A DNA stretch of 64,000 nucleotides from Rhodovulum marinum (GCF_004343075.1 NZ_SLXP01000014.1:1-64000), one strand, 5' to 3'; shown: positions 42,057 to 52,290, counted from the first letter of the stretch. Program-made: numbers and translations. Notes: a model not told the origin generated them from the letters alone.

Positions 42057-43856
42057 ATGCAGTATGTTCATCTCTTCGAGTCCGCGGCTGTCCCCGCACC
42101 GGCACAGGGCGACGGTGTCCGCGCGGCATCGCCTTCCCCGACGGGGCCGGGCGCGTTTCAGGCCGCGTTCACGCTTGGGCCTGGGGGCGCGCCGCAGGGG
42201 GACGGTGCCCCGTCGTCCGCGCCCGTGCGCCTGGTCAGCCGCTTTGCCCAGCTCGACCTGCCCGGTGAGGGCGACTCGACCGACCTGACCGGTCTCGAGG
42301 GCTGGATCGCACCCGGGCTGGCCGTCACAGGCGAGGTGCCGCAGGGTCCCGCCGGGGCAGGGCGGTCTGCCGAGGGTGCGCCGGAAGTGGCGCTGGCCGG
42401 TCCCGCGGCGGGCGATGCGACGCCGGATATGTCCCTCGCGGTCCAGGTGCCCGCCCAGCCGCAGACCGCCGCCCAGCCGCAGCGGCCAGACGCGGCGCAG
42501 ACCGCCGCCCAAGCGCAGACCGCCGCCCAGGGCGTCTCCGCCGCCGCGTCCCCCCCCGCGACGGGGCCGCGCCCCGGCCAGGCGGCGGCGTCCGAGGCCG
42601 GCACACCGGCGCCCGGTGCTGCACGCCCGCCGCTGCCGAACGCGGCGGATCCCGCGGCGCCCGACGCGGCGCGCCCGGCCGCATCGCGCCGCGGCCCGGA
42701 GACAATCCCGCTCCCCTTCCCCGCCCCGGCCGACCCGGCCACCGGACAGACCGCCGCCCGGGCCCTGCCCGAAACGGGCGAGGCGCCGCGCGCGCCGCGG
42801 CCCGGTCCCTTGCCCGGCGGCCCGGCCGACACGCCCCCGGCGCCCCGGCCCCATGCCGCCGCAGATCGCCCCGCGGACGCGGCCCTTCCTGCCCGGTCAT
42901 CGCCCCCCCCGGCGGCGGATGGGCCCGCCTTGGGCAGCCCGGCCGCCGCGTCGCCCGCGCCCATGCCCGCGCCGGTGCCCGCCGGTGCCGCGCCCGCCCA
43001 GGACCCGGCCGTCCCCGCCCCGTCCGGCGCCGCCCCCGCGCAACCGGCGGCCACCGATACCCCGCCGCCGGCCGATCCCCGCGGGCAGGCCGACCCGGCC
43101 GCGCCGGTGCGCCAGGCGGCGAACGGACCGCGTGCCGCGGCCCTGCCCGGTCAGGGGCCGGTCGACGCCCCGGCCGATGCCGCGGCTGCCGACCCGGACC
43201 CCCGCGCCGCGCCCGGCGATACCCCGCCCCCGGCCGACCGCCCCGGGCCGGCCACGCCGCCCGACAGCCGCCGCCCGGTGCACCCGTCGGCCGCGCCGGT
43301 CCAGGCCACCGATGGCCCGGCCCAGCCCGACACGGCCCGCGCGACCCCCACCATGGCCGAGACCGCCCCGGCCGATCCGACCGCGCGCACCGAACTGGCC
43401 GGTCCCGACCGCCCGGCCCAGGACACGCCCCGCCCCGCCCAGCCGGCGCCGCGGCTGGCCGACGCGCCGCGCCCGGCGATGCGCACCATGGCCGAGGCGT
43501 TGCACCGCGCCTCTGACGGGTCGGTCGAACTGACCCTCAGCCCCGAGGAGCTTGGCCGCGTGCGGCTGACCCTCAACCCCGGCGATGGCGCGATCACCGT
43601 CACGATCAACGCCGAGCGTGGCGAGACGATGGACCTGATGCGCCGCCATGCCGACCTGCTGAACAGCGCGATGCGCGAGCTGGGCTATGGCGAGGTGGTG
43701 CTGGATTTCGCGGGCAAGGGCACCGGCCAGGGTCAGACCCCGCAGGCCGATCCCGCGGCGCCCGCGCCCGGCGATGACCCCGCGCTGGCGCCCGCTGCGG
43801 TGCCCGGCCCCCGATCCCGCCTTGCCGCCGATGGCGGTCTTGACCTGCGCCTGTGA
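42057..43856 (+). CDS. fliK: Hook-length control protein FliK
   Basis: A 599-residue protein, the ruler for hook length. Only the C-terminal domain is recognisable: LHRASDGSVELTLSPEELGR followed by VRLTLNPGDGAITVTINAE, the Flg_hook motif that contacts FlhB. Residues about 100-470 are extremely rich in Pro and Ala with short QTAAQ-type repeats and must be disordered. It lies 13 bases before flgD. Confidence 0.85.
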   Translation: MQYVHLFESAAVPAPAQGDGVRAASPSPTGPGAFQAAFTLGPGGAPQGDGAPSSAPVRLVSRFAQLDLPGEGDSTDLTGLEGWIAPGLAVTGEVPQGPAGAGRSAEGAPEVALAGPAAGDATPDMSLAVQVPAQPQTAAQPQRPDAAQTAAQAQTAAQGVSAAASPPATGPRPGQAAASEAGTPAPGAARPPLPNAADPAAPDAARPAASRRGPETIPLPFPAPADPATGQTAARALPETGEAPRAPRPGPLPGGPADTPPAPRPHAAADRPADAALPARSSPPPAADGPALGSPAAASPAPMPAPVPAGAAPAQDPAVPAPSGAAPAQPAATDTPPPADPRGQADPAAPVRQAANGPRAAALPGQGPVDAPADAAAADPDPRAAPGDTPPPADRPGPATPPDSRRPVHPSAAPVQATDGPAQPDTARATPTMAETAPADPTARTELAGPDRPAQDTPRPAQPAPRLADAPRPAMRTMAEALHRASDGSVELTLSPEELGRVRLTLNPGDGAITVTINAERGETMDLMRRHADLLNSAMRELGYGEVVLDFAGKGTGQGQTPQADPAAPAPGDDPALAPAAVPGPRSRLAADGGLDLRL

Positions 43857-43869
43857 AAGGACCGACCCG

Positions 43870-44535
43870 ATGGACAGCGTAACCTCTGCCACCACCACGG
43901 CGACGACGGCCACGGCCGCCGCCGAGACCAAGACCGGCAATGCCGCGATCAGCAGCGATTTCGAGACGTTCCTCAAGATGCTGACGGTCCAGATGACCAA
44001 CCAGGACCCGCTGAACCCGATCGAATCGTCGGATTACGCCGTGCAGCTCGCGACCTTTTCGGGGGTCGAACAGCAGGTGCAGACCAACGATTTGCTGAAG
44101 ACGCTGACCGAAACCCTGGGCGGCGCGGGGTTGTCGCAATATGGCGACTGGGTCGGGATGGAGGGGCGCGCCAAGGTGCCCGCCGTGTTTGACGGATCGC
44201 CGATCACCGTGCTGCCCAAACCCTCGACCGAGGCGGACGCCGCACAGCTTGTCGTGCGTGACGCCAACGGGACCGAGGTGCAGCGCCAGTCGATCGGCAC
44301 CAGCGCGGCGGCGATCGAGTGGACAGGCACCGGCGTCAACGGCGCGGCCTTGGCCGAGGGCACCTACAGTTTCGTGGTCGAAAGCTTTCTCGATGGCGCC
44401 CGCATCGCCGAAAGCGCGGCCGAGGTCTACGTTCCCATCACCGAGGTGCGCAGCGATGCCAGCGGCGTGACCCTGGTGTTCGAAGGCGGCGGCGAGGCGT
44501 CGGCCTCGTCGGTGTCGGCGCTGCGCCAGCCCTAG
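43870..44535 (+). CDS. flgD: Hook cap protein FlgD
   Basis: A 221-residue scaffolding protein for hook assembly. FETFLKMLTVQMTNQDPLNP with IESSDYAVQLATFSGVEQQ is the FlgD N-terminal signature, and the C-terminal part has FlgD Ig/Tudor-like strands (GTGVNGAALAEGTYSFVVES). It follows fliK and ends 16 bases from the convergent ubiB. Confidence 0.92.
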   Translation: MDSVTSATTTATTATAAAETKTGNAAISSDFETFLKMLTVQMTNQDPLNPIESSDYAVQLATFSGVEQQVQTNDLLKTLTETLGGAGLSQYGDWVGMEGRAKVPAVFDGSPITVLPKPSTEADAAQLVVRDANGTEVQRQSIGTSAAAIEWTGTGVNGAALAEGTYSFVVESFLDGARIAESAAEVYVPITEVRSDASGVTLVFEGGGEASASSVSALRQP

Positions 44536-44551
44536 GGGGCCGGCGCCGCCC

Positions 44552-46081
44552 TCAGACCAGAATCGCCAGCGCCACCAGCGCGCCGCCCAGCGCCGCGCCC
44601 GTGCCCATCCACAGCGCGGCGTGCCGCGTTGTCGGGCGCGGGTGGTCGGGCGCGGTCTGCGACTGGCGGATCAGCGCCGCCTCGGCCATCTGCGGCAGTT
44701 GCGGGCCGAACCGCGACAGCACCCGCACCGTGCGCACCAGGTCGCGCGCCAGCGCCTTGGGCCCGATGTTTTCCTTGATGTAGGATTCCACGATGGGCCG
44801 GGCGACTTCCCAGATGTTGATCGACGGGTTGAGCGACCGCGACACCCCCTCGACCACCACCATCGTCCGCTGCAACAGGATCAGCTCGGTCCGCGTGGCC
44901 ATGCCGAACCGTTCCGTCACCTCGAACAGGTAGGCCAGCAGCTTGGCCATCGAGATATGCGTGGCGTCCATCCCGAAGATCGGCTCGCCCACCGACCGCA
45001 GCGCCTGCGCGAACTCGTCGATATCCTGGTCGGCGGGGACATAGCCCGCCTCGAAATGCACCTCGGCGACGCGGCGGTAATCGCGGCGGATGAACCCGTA
45101 CAGGATCTCGGCATAGACGCGGCGGGTGTATTCGTCGATCCGCCCCATGATGCCGAAATCGAACACCAGGATGTCGCCGTTCGGGCCGACCTTCATGTTG
45201 CCCTGGTGCATGTCGGCATGGAAGAACCCGTCGCGCAGCGCGTGGCTGAGGAACATCGACAGCACCCGCTCGCCCAGCGCGCGCCGGTCGTGGCCGGCGG
45301 CGTCGATCGCGGCGTTGTCGCCCAGCGGTACGCCCTCGCACCAGCCCAGCGTCATCACCCGCTTGCCCGACAGGGGCCAGATCACCCGCGGCACCGCAAA
45401 GCCCGGGTCGTTCTCGGTGTTGGCGGCGTATTCCGCCGCGGCCGAGGTCTCGATCCGCAGGTCCAGCTCGCCCGTCACCACCCCGTCGAAATGGGCGATC
45501 ACGTCGGTCGGGCGCAGCCGCCGCGAGAACGGCGCCAACAGCTCGATGGTCGAGGCGGCGAAATAGAACGCGTCGATATCGCGGCGGAAGTTGCGCTCGA
45601 CATTCGGGCGCAGCACCTTGACCGCGACCTGCTGGCCGGTCTCGCGGATCCGCGCCTTGTGCACCTGCGCGATCGAGGCCGCGGCGATCGGTTCCGAGAA
45701 TTCCGAGAACAGCTCGTCGGCGGGCCGGCCCAGCTCCTGGGCGACGGTCTCCTTGGCGACCTCGATCGGGAAGGGCGGCAGCTTGTCCTGCAGCACGCGC
45801 AGCTGCACCGCCAGCTCGTCGCCGACCACGTCGGGCCGCGTCGACAGGATCTGGCCGAACTTGATATAGGCCGGGCCCAGCGCCGACAGCGCGCGGGTCA
45901 CCGGGGGCTGCGTCTCGTCGCCCTTTTCGCCCAGCCACTTGAACGGCCAGCCGAGGATGCGCGCCGCCGCCCGCACGCTGGCCGGGGCTTCCATCGCCTC
46001 CAGCACGAAACGGTTCGCGCCGGTGCGTTCGAACGTGGCCAGCGTCTGCACCAGCCGGACGATGTTGTGAGGACCGCGCAC
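44552..46081 (-). CDS. ubiB: UbiB, ABC1-family kinase-like ubiquinone synthesis protein
   Basis: A 509-residue protein needed for coenzyme Q synthesis, an atypical kinase with a membrane anchor. Visible are the KxGQ motif in AYIKFGQILSTRPD, an Ala-rich nucleotide loop in ASIAQVHKARI, catalytic ADMHQGN and the DFG in LVFDFGIMGRID. Two hydrophobic helices end the protein. Translation starts with GTG at 46081, immediately after the ubiE stop. Confidence 0.93.
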   Translation of the reverse strand: MRGPHNIVRLVQTLATFERTGANRFVLEAMEAPASVRAAARILGWPFKWLGEKGDETQPPVTRALSALGPAYIKFGQILSTRPDVVGDELAVQLRVLQDKLPPFPIEVAKETVAQELGRPADELFSEFSEPIAAASIAQVHKARIRETGQQVAVKVLRPNVERNFRRDIDAFYFAASTIELLAPFSRRLRPTDVIAHFDGVVTGELDLRIETSAAAEYAANTENDPGFAVPRVIWPLSGKRVMTLGWCEGVPLGDNAAIDAAGHDRRALGERVLSMFLSHALRDGFFHADMHQGNMKVGPNGDILVFDFGIMGRIDEYTRRVYAEILYGFIRRDYRRVAEVHFEAGYVPADQDIDEFAQALRSVGEPIFGMDATHISMAKLLAYLFEVTERFGMATRTELILLQRTMVVVEGVSRSLNPSINIWEVARPIVESYIKENIGPKALARDLVRTVRVLSRFGPQLPQMAEAALIRQSQTAPDHPRPTTRHAALWMGTGAALGGALVALAILV

Positions 46082-46834
46082 CTAGAGCTTCCACCCCGAA
46101 TGCAGCGCCGCGATGCCCATCGACAGGTTGCGGTATTTCACCTGCCCGAACCCGGCCTTGCGGATCATGCCCGCAAATGTCTCCTGGTCGGGGAACTTGC
46201 GGATCGATTCCACCAGGTATTGATAGGATGCCCGGTCATTCGCCACGATCTGCCCCATCACCGGGATCACGTTGAACGAATAGCGGTCATAGGCCCATTG
46301 CATCGCGGGGTTCGGCAGCTGGCTGAACTCCAGGATCATCAGCCGCCCGCCCGGTTTCAGCACCCGGAATGCCTCGTCCAGCCAGTCCTGGATGCGGGTG
46401 ATGTTCCGCGTGCCGAAGGCGTTGGTGACCACGTCAAAGGAATTGTCCGCGAACGGGAGCGCCATCGCATCGCCCGTCACCCAGTCCAGGCTGTCGGCCA
46501 GCGCCGCGGCATCGGCCCGCTTGCGCCCCTCGACCAGCATCGATTCCGTCATGTCGCAGACCACCGCCTGCGCCCCCGGCGCGCGTTTCAGGAACCGGAA
46601 CGAAATGTCGCCGGTGCCCCCCGCCACGTCCAGCAGACGTTGCCAGGGCTGCGGCGCCAGCCAGTCCATCATCGCGTCTTTCCACACGCGGTGGATGCCG
46701 CCCGACATCAGGTCGTTCATCAGGTCATAGCGCGAGGCCACGCGGGTAAAGACCCCGTGGACCATCCCTGCCTTTTCCTCTTCGGCGACCGTCTGGAAAC
46801 CGAAATGGGTGGTGTTCTGGGCTTGCTCTGTCAT
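46082..46834 (-). CDS. ubiE: UbiE, ubiquinone/menaquinone C-methyltransferase
   Basis: A 250-residue SAM-dependent enzyme that methylates the quinone ring. [18 protein letters not shown] is the SAM-binding loop; [20 protein letters not shown] and [14 protein letters not shown] are UbiE family blocks. It begins a reverse two-gene unit with ubiB and is divergent from mutM with an 86-base gap. Confidence 0.95.
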   Translation of the reverse strand: MTEQAQNTTHFGFQTVAEEEKAGMVHGVFTRVASRYDLMNDLMSGGIHRVWKDAMMDWLAPQPWQRLLDVAGGTGDISFRFLKRAPGAQAVVCDMTESMLVEGRKRADAAALADSLDWVTGDAMALPFADNSFDVVTNAFGTRNITRIQDWLDEAFRVLKPGGRLMILEFSQLPNPAMQWAYDRYSFNVIPVMGQIVANDRASYQYLVESIRKFPDQETFAGMIRKAGFGQVKYRNLSMGIAALHSGWKL

Positions 46835-46920
46835 GGGGCCTTGCCGTTGATCTTTCGCGCCCTTCTTATAAGGCGCCCTGCGGGGGTTACAATGCGCAGC
46901 CGATCACAAGGAAGGGCACG

Positions 46921-47772
46921 ATGCCCGAATTGCCAGAGGTAGAGACAGTGCGTCGCGGTCTGGCCCCCGCGGTGGAAGGCGACGTGATCGCCCGGGCACG
47001 CGTGAATCGCCCCGACCTGCGCTGGCCCTTCCCCGACCGGATGGCCGAACGGCTGACCGGGGCGCGGGTGATCCGGCTGGGGCGGCGGTCGAAATACCTG
47101 CTGGCCGATCTGTCCACCGGCGAAACGCTGGTCTGGCACCTGGGCATGTCGGGGCGGGTGCTGGTCTCGGGGCGGATGCTGGGCGATTATGTCCACGACC
47201 ACCCCGCGCCCGCGAAACACGATCACGTCGTGTTCGACATGGGGCGCGGCGCGCGCATCACCTTCAACGACGCCCGCCGCTTCGGCGCGATGGACCTGGT
47301 CGCGACGGATCGGGTCGAGTCGCACTGGCTGCTGGCGGGGCTGGGGCCCGAACCCTTGGGCAACGCCTTCGACGAACCCTATCTGGTGGCCCGGCTGCGC
47401 GGCCGGATGACCCCGATCAAGGCCGCGCTGCTGGACCAGCGCGTGGTGGCGGGGCTGGGCAATATCTATGTCTGCGAGGCGCTGCACCGCGCGGGCATCT
47501 CGCCCCGGCGCAAGGCGGGCCGTATTGCCGCACCCCGTGTCGCCGGGCTTGTCCCGGTGATCCGCCAGGTCCTGGCCGAGGCGATCGAGGCGGGCGGGTC
47601 GTCCCTGCGCGATTACCGCCAGGCCGATGGCGAACTTGGCTATTTCCAGCACGCCTTCCGGGCCTATGGCCGCGAGGGTGCGCCGTGCCCGGCGGACGGG
47701 TGCACCGGCACGATCGCCCGCATCGTGCAGTCGGGGCGGTCCACCTTCTACTGCCCGCAATGCCAAAGATAG
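46921..47772 (+). CDS. mutM: Formamidopyrimidine-DNA glycosylase MutM
   Basis: A 283-residue enzyme that removes oxidised purines such as 8-oxoguanine and cuts the backbone. The catalytic N-terminus [14 protein letters not shown] has the Pro and Glu used as nucleophile and acid. [16 protein letters not shown] is the H2TH region. The C-terminal zinc finger has four Cys: CPADGC and CPQC. Confidence 0.96.
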   Translation: MPELPEVETVRRGLAPAVEGDVIARARVNRPDLRWPFPDRMAERLTGARVIRLGRRSKYLLADLSTGETLVWHLGMSGRVLVSGRMLGDYVHDHPAPAKHDHVVFDMGRGARITFNDARRFGAMDLVATDRVESHWLLAGLGPEPLGNAFDEPYLVARLRGRMTPIKAALLDQRVVAGLGNIYVCEALHRAGISPRRKAGRIAAPRVAGLVPVIRQVLAEAIEAGGSSLRDYRQADGELGYFQHAFRAYGREGAPCPADGCTGTIARIVQSGRSTFYCPQCQR

Positions 47773-47834
47773 CTTGAACGCCGGGGCCAGACTGCTAAGG
47801 ACTCGGGTTCGAACGGAACGGAGGCAAGGCCCCC

Positions 47835-48611
47835 ATGGCTTACAAGACGCTGATCGTCGAGATCGAGGACCACGTGGCGCTGATCCGGTTGAACCGGCCC
47901 GACGCGCTGAACGCCCTGAACGCCGAACTGATGGGCGAACTGGCCGATGCCGTGTCCCAGGCCGACGCCAACGACAAGGTGCGCGTGATCGTGCTGACCG
48001 GCTCGGAAAAGGCATTCGCCGCCGGGGCCGACGTGCGCGAGATGAGCACCAAGAGTTTCGTGGACGTGTTCGGGGGCGACCTGTTCACGCCCGAGACCGA
48101 GAAATTCCTGGCCTGCCGCAAGCCGATCATCGCCGCGGTGTCCGGCTATGCGCTGGGCGGGGGCTGCGAACTGGCGATGATGTGCGATTTCATCATCGCC
48201 GCCGACACCGCCAAGTTCGGCCAGCCTGAAATCAACCTGGGCGTGGTGGCCGGCATCGGCGGCACCCAGCGCCTGACCCGCATCGTGGGCAAGTCCAAGG
48301 CGATGGACATGCACCTGACAGGCCGGTTCATGGACGCCGAAGAGGCCGAGCGCGCCGGGCTGGTGTCCCGCGTCGTGCCCGCCAAGAAGCTGATGGAAGA
48401 GGCGATGGCCGCGGCCAGCAAGATCGCCGAGAAATCCGCGCTGACGGTGATGGCGGTCAAGGAATGCGTGAACCGCAGCTATGAAACCACGCTGCGCGAG
48501 GGGCTGCTGTTCGAGCGGCGGATGTTCCACATGATGTTCGCCACCGAGGACCAGTCCGAGGGCATGCAGGCCTTCGTCGAAAAGCGCGAGCCGCAATTCC
48601 GCGACAAGTGA
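47835..48611 (+). CDS. Enoyl-CoA hydratase
   Basis: A 258-residue crotonase-fold enzyme that adds water to trans-2-enoyl-CoA in beta-oxidation. The oxyanion-hole regions [11 protein letters not shown] and [18 protein letters not shown] and the acidic [19 protein letters not shown] are present. It follows mutM by 62 bases in the same direction. The exact chain-length preference is not visible. Confidence 0.88.
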   Translation: MAYKTLIVEIEDHVALIRLNRPDALNALNAELMGELADAVSQADANDKVRVIVLTGSEKAFAAGADVREMSTKSFVDVFGGDLFTPETEKFLACRKPIIAAVSGYALGGGCELAMMCDFIIAADTAKFGQPEINLGVVAGIGGTQRLTRIVGKSKAMDMHLTGRFMDAEEAERAGLVSRVVPAKKLMEEAMAAASKIAEKSALTVMAVKECVNRSYETTLREGLLFERRMFHMMFATEDQSEGMQAFVEKREPQFRDK

Positions 48612-48636
48612 TCGGCCGCGCGGGGTCCGAAAAGAG

Positions 48637-48680
48637 TCATATGGATTTCATATGCGATTCATATGGAATTCATATCGCGA
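48637..48680 (+). repeat. Four tandem 11-bp repeats (TCATATG core), AT-rich
   Basis: Units TCATATGGATT, TCATATGCGAT, TCATATGGAAT and TCATATCGCGA follow each other with no gap, one per DNA helix turn. Surrounding DNA is GC-rich, so this 44-base stretch stands out. It lies 160 bases before rpsT and 1 kb before dnaA. It could be a multi-copy protein binding site, an rpsT promoter element or part of a replication origin. Confidence 0.85.
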
Positions 48681-48842
48681 TTTTCCGGGTTCCCTTGCGC
48701 GCCGTTCTGCCCTATACGCCGGGGCCTACATGCGCGTGAGGCCCGCTCTGGCCGGAATCAGCCGGTTGTCTGGAACCCGGCCCGGGGCTCGTTGCGCGAC
48801 AGATTTTGACCGAACGAACCCGGACCGAAGGACCTGAAGACA

Positions 48843-49109
48843 ATGGCAAATTCGCCCCAAGCCAAGAAACGCGCCCGCCAGGCCGAGCGCCGCACCGCGA
48901 TCAACAAGGCGCGCCGCTCGCGCATCCGCACCTTCCTGCGCAAGGTCGAAGAGGCCATCGCCTCCGGCGACCAGGAAGCCGCCACCGCCGCCCTCCGCCA
49001 GGCCCAGCCCGAACTGATGCGCGGCGTCACCAAAGGCGTTCTTCACAAGAACACCGTGGCACGCAAAATGTCGCGCCTGTCGGCCCGGGTGAAGGCGCTC
49101 GGCGCCTGA
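48843..49109 (+). CDS. rpsT: 30S ribosomal protein S20
   Basis: An 88-residue basic protein of the small ribosomal subunit that binds 16S r[38 protein letters not shown] and [19 protein letters not shown] are characteristic. It lies between an enoyl-CoA hydratase and dnaA and ends at a clear terminator. Confidence 0.97.
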   Translation: MANSPQAKKRARQAERRTAINKARRSRIRTFLRKVEEAIASGDQEAATAALRQAQPELMRGVTKGVLHKNTVARKMSRLSARVKALGA

Positions 49110-49133
49110 TCGGCCATAAAAACAAGGCTTTTG

Positions 49134-49167
49134 AAGGGCGTGGCACTGGCCGCGCCCTTTTGTTTTC
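49134..49167 (+). terminator. Rho-independent terminator of rpsT
   Basis: AAGGGCG (49135-49141) pairs with CGCCCTT (49154-49160), followed by TTGTTTT. It lies 25 bases after the rpsT stop, so dnaA needs its own promoter. Confidence 0.8.
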
Positions 49168-49691
49168 GGGGCGCGAAATCGGGTCGCGTGGCGGCTCTGC
49201 CACGGGGCCCGGATTCGTTCCCGGCAAAGCCCAAGTCAAGGTCTAAGTTCTGTTGCGCCTGTCTCGAGGGGCGGGCTACCGTCTTGAGGCGATTCACATC
49301 GACTTGGGGGGACATGACGCACGCGGTCCCCCGGGACCGTTCCGCTGGCCTGGTGGTGCATGGCCTGGAACGCTCGCGGGGGCAGGATTCGGATTTCGCG
49401 ACGATTGGGGGATCGGCGAAAATTCGGACGCGATTGCAGGCCCTTGCCGGAACTGGCTTCCGGCGTTCCGGCCTCATGTCCAAGGTTGCCCGCGCGGAAG
49501 CGGAGCAGGAGAAATGGGAACCGGCGCCTGTCCGACAGGTTTGGCCGGGGTCGATCTCTTTTGCTCCTTGGTCCGTTCGCGTGGCGCCGCCCGCCGGGTC
49601 TTTGGGGACGCCGGGGGCGGTGGTCCGTGGCCGGAACGGCACGATGATCCCGTCTGCCAGATGATCAGGGACGGAGCGAAAGCGGGCAAAA
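49168..49691 (+). other. Non-coding region before dnaA
   Basis: About 520 bases without a supportable gene; an open frame at 49131-49664 has no protein-like pattern. It must carry the dnaA promoter. I see no TTATCCACA-type DnaA boxes and no clear consensus hexamers. GGGACGGAGCG lies near the dnaA start. Confidence 0.5.
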
Positions 49692-51056
49692 ATGACAGAC
49701 GACACCTGGGGACGAATTTGCGATGACCTTGAGCGGACGATCGGGAAAAACAACTTTGTAACCTGGATTGCACCGCTCGAGTTCCGGGCCCTGGAAAACG
49801 GGGTCGCGCGGTTCGGCGTGCCGACCAACTTCGTCGGCGAATGGGTGAACCGGAACTTCGGCGACAAGATCATCGAACAGCTGACGCGCAACGGCGTTGC
49901 CGTCGACCGCCTGGAATTCGCCGTCTCGGCCACGAAACCCGCCGCGGCCCGCGCCGCGCCACGGGCTGCGGCGCCTGCGTCGGCGTCGGGGACGGCGCCG
50001 CAGGCGGAAAACGATCTGCCCGGCGCGCCGCTGGATGCGCGGTTCACCTTCGACACCTTCGTGACCGGCAAGCCGAACGAACTGGCCCATGCCGCCGCGC
50101 GCCGCGTGGCCGAGGGGGGCAACGTCACCTTCAACCCGCTGTTCCTGTATGGCGGCGTTGGGCTGGGCAAGACCCACCTGATGCACGCCATCGCCTGGGA
50201 CCTGCGCGAACGCGCCCCCGAAAAGCGCGTGGTCTACCTGTCGGCGGAACAGTTCATGTACCGGTTCGTCCAGGCGCTGCGCGAACGCGACATGATGGGG
50301 TTCAAGTCGCTGTTCCGCTCGGTCGATGTGCTGATGGTGGACGATGTGCAGTTCATCGCCGGCAAGGATTCGACGCAGGAAGAATTCTTCCACACGTTCA
50401 ACGCGCTGGTCGACCAGAACAAGCAGATCGTGATTTCCGCAGACCGTGCGCCGGGCGAAATCAAGGACTTGGAAGACCGCATCAAGAGCCGCCTGCAATG
50501 CGGGCTGGTCGTGGACCTGCATCCCACCGATTACGAATTGCGGCTGGGCATCCTGCAGCAGAAGGTCGACCTGTATCGCCAGCAATATCCGGGTCTTGTG
50601 ATTGCCGACGGGGTGCTGGAATTCCTCGCCCACCGGATTTCCACGAATGTCCGGGTTCTGGAGGGTGCGCTGACGCGGTTGTTCGCCTTTGCCTCTTTGG
50701 TGGGCAAGGAAATCTCGTTGGAACTGGCGCAGGATTGCCTGGCCGACATCCTGCGCGCGACCGACCGCAAGGTGACGATCGAGGAGATCCAGCGCAAGGT
50801 CAGCGAGCATTTCAACATGCGCCTGGCCGACATGGTGGGCCCCAAGCGGCACCGCACGATCGCACGGCCGCGGCAGATCGCGATGTGGCTGGCCAAGCAA
50901 CTGACCCAGCGCAGCCTGCCCGAGATCGGACGGCGGTTCGGCGGGCGCGACCACACCACCGTGATGCACGCGGTCCGGCGGATCGACGATCTTCGGACCA
51001 GCGATCCGCAGATCGCCGAGGATCTTGAGTTGCTGCGCCGCATGCTGGAGGCCTGA
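49692..51056 (+). CDS. dnaA: Chromosomal replication initiator DnaA
   Basis: A 454-residue AAA+ protein that binds DnaA boxes and opens oriC. Domain I (1-80) precedes an Ala-rich linker (about 81-112). Walker A GGVGLGKT is at 154-161; the Walker B region reads VLMVDDVQFI. The C-terminal DNA-binding helix has GGRDHTTVMHAVRRI. First of dnaA-dnaN-recF. Confidence 0.97.
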   Translation: MTDDTWGRICDDLERTIGKNNFVTWIAPLEFRALENGVARFGVPTNFVGEWVNRNFGDKIIEQLTRNGVAVDRLEFAVSATKPAAARAAPRAAAPASASGTAPQAENDLPGAPLDARFTFDTFVTGKPNELAHAAARRVAEGGNVTFNPLFLYGGVGLGKTHLMHAIAWDLRERAPEKRVVYLSAEQFMYRFVQALRERDMMGFKSLFRSVDVLMVDDVQFIAGKDSTQEEFFHTFNALVDQNKQIVISADRAPGEIKDLEDRIKSRLQCGLVVDLHPTDYELRLGILQQKVDLYRQQYPGLVIADGVLEFLAHRISTNVRVLEGALTRLFAFASLVGKEISLELAQDCLADILRATDRKVTIEEIQRKVSEHFNMRLADMVGPKRHRTIARPRQIAMWLAKQLTQRSLPEIGRRFGGRDHTTVMHAVRRIDDLRTSDPQIAEDLELLRRMLEA

Positions 51057-51171
51057 GGGCGGCGGCTACGGCCTTGACGCCCCTGCGAAAGTCTCGGACA
51101 GTCCAGAAAACGCTTGAGCCGGGGGGCGGAACCGCTAGGGTTCGCCTCCCGCCGGCATGAGGAGCGAGGGC

Positions 51172-52290
51172 ATGAAATTCAGCATCGAACGCGGCACCCT
51201 TCTACGGGCGGTCGGTCAGGCACAATCGGTGGTCGAGCGGCGCAACACGATCCCGATCCTTGCCAATGTGCTGATCGAGGCCGAGGGCGATACCGTCAGC
51301 TTCCGCGCGACCGACCTGGATATCGAGGTGGTCGACAAGGTTTCCGCCCAGGTCGAACGCGCGGGTGCGACCACGGTGCCCGCGGTCACCCTGCACGAGA
51401 TCGTGCGCAAGCTGCCCGATGGCGCGCTGGTCGAGATGTCCGATGACGGTGCCTCGGGTCGGCTGACGGTACGCGCGGGGCGGTCGCATTTCACGCTTGC
51501 CACGTTGCCCAAGGAAGATTTCCCGGTGATGGCCTCGTCGGAATACACGTCGAATTTCACCGCCGCGGCGCCGGTGCTGCGGCGGCTGTTCGACAAGTCG
51601 AAATTCGCGATCTCGACAGAAGAGACGCGGTATTACCTGAACGGCGTCTACATGCATGTCGCCGAGGGTGAGGGCGGCAAGGTGCTGCGCTGTGTCGCGA
51701 CCGATGGCCACCGGCTGGCGCGGATCGACGCCGAGCTGCCGCCGGGCGCCGAGACGATGCCCGGCGTGATCGTGCCGCGCAAGACCGTGGGCGAGCTGCG
51801 CAAGCTGCTGGAAGACGACGATGCGCAGATCGCGGTGTCGGTGTCCGAGACCAAGGTGCGCTTCGCCACGCCCGAGATCACCCTGACGTCGAAGGTGATC
51901 GACGGCACTTTCCCCGATTACAGCCGGGTCATCCCGACCGGCAATTCGCGCCGGCTGGAGGTCGATGCCGCCGAGTTCGCGCAGGCCGTCGACCGGGTGG
52001 CCACCGTCAGTTCGGAACGCTCGCGCGCGGTCAAGCTGGCGCTGGACGAGGATCGGCTGACCCTGTCGGTGAACGCGCCCGACAGTGGCGCCGCCGAAGA
52101 GGAACTGGCCGTGGCCTATGGCGACGAGAAGCTGGAGATCGGGTTCAACGCGAAATACCTGTTGGAAATCGCCAGCCAGGTGGACCGCGAGAATGCGGTG
52201 TTCCTGTTCAATTCCTCGGGCGACCCGACCCTGATGCGCGAGGGAAATGACAGTTCGGCCGTCTATGTCGTGATGCCGATGCGGGTCTAG
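51172..52290 (+). CDS. dnaN: DNA polymerase III beta clamp
   Basis: A 372-residue sliding clamp that tethers the polymerase to DNA. Starts MKFSIERGTLLRAVGQAQSV and ends in VYVVMPMRV as usual for DnaN. ATG at 51172 is chosen over an in-frame ATG at 51157 on family length. It lies 115 bases after dnaA. Confidence 0.96.
   Translation: MKFSIERGTLLRAVGQAQSVVERRNTIPILANVLIEAEGDTVSFRATDLDIEVVDKVSAQVERAGATTVPAVTLHEIVRKLPDGALVEMSDDGASGRLTVRAGRSHFTLATLPKEDFPVMASSEYTSNFTAAAPVLRRLFDKSKFAISTEETRYYLNGVYMHVAEGEGGKVLRCVATDGHRLARIDAELPPGAETMPGVIVPRKTVGELRKLLEDDDAQIAVSVSETKVRFATPEITLTSKVIDGTFPDYSRVIPTGNSRRLEVDAAEFAQAVDRVATVSSERSRAVKLALDEDRLTLSVNAPDSGAAEEELAVAYGDEKLEIGFNAKYLLEIASQVDRENAVFLFNSSGDPTLMREGNDSSAVYVVMPMRV

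Noticed and set aside
48600-48700. CRISPR-like array suggested by the 11-bp repeats
   Set aside because: Units are contiguous, far too short, with no spacers and no cas genes.
49131-49664. 177-codon open frame before dnaA
   Set aside because: Residue use is unlike a protein, it overlaps the rpsT terminator, and it has no ribosome site. Open frames are common by chance in GC-rich DNA.
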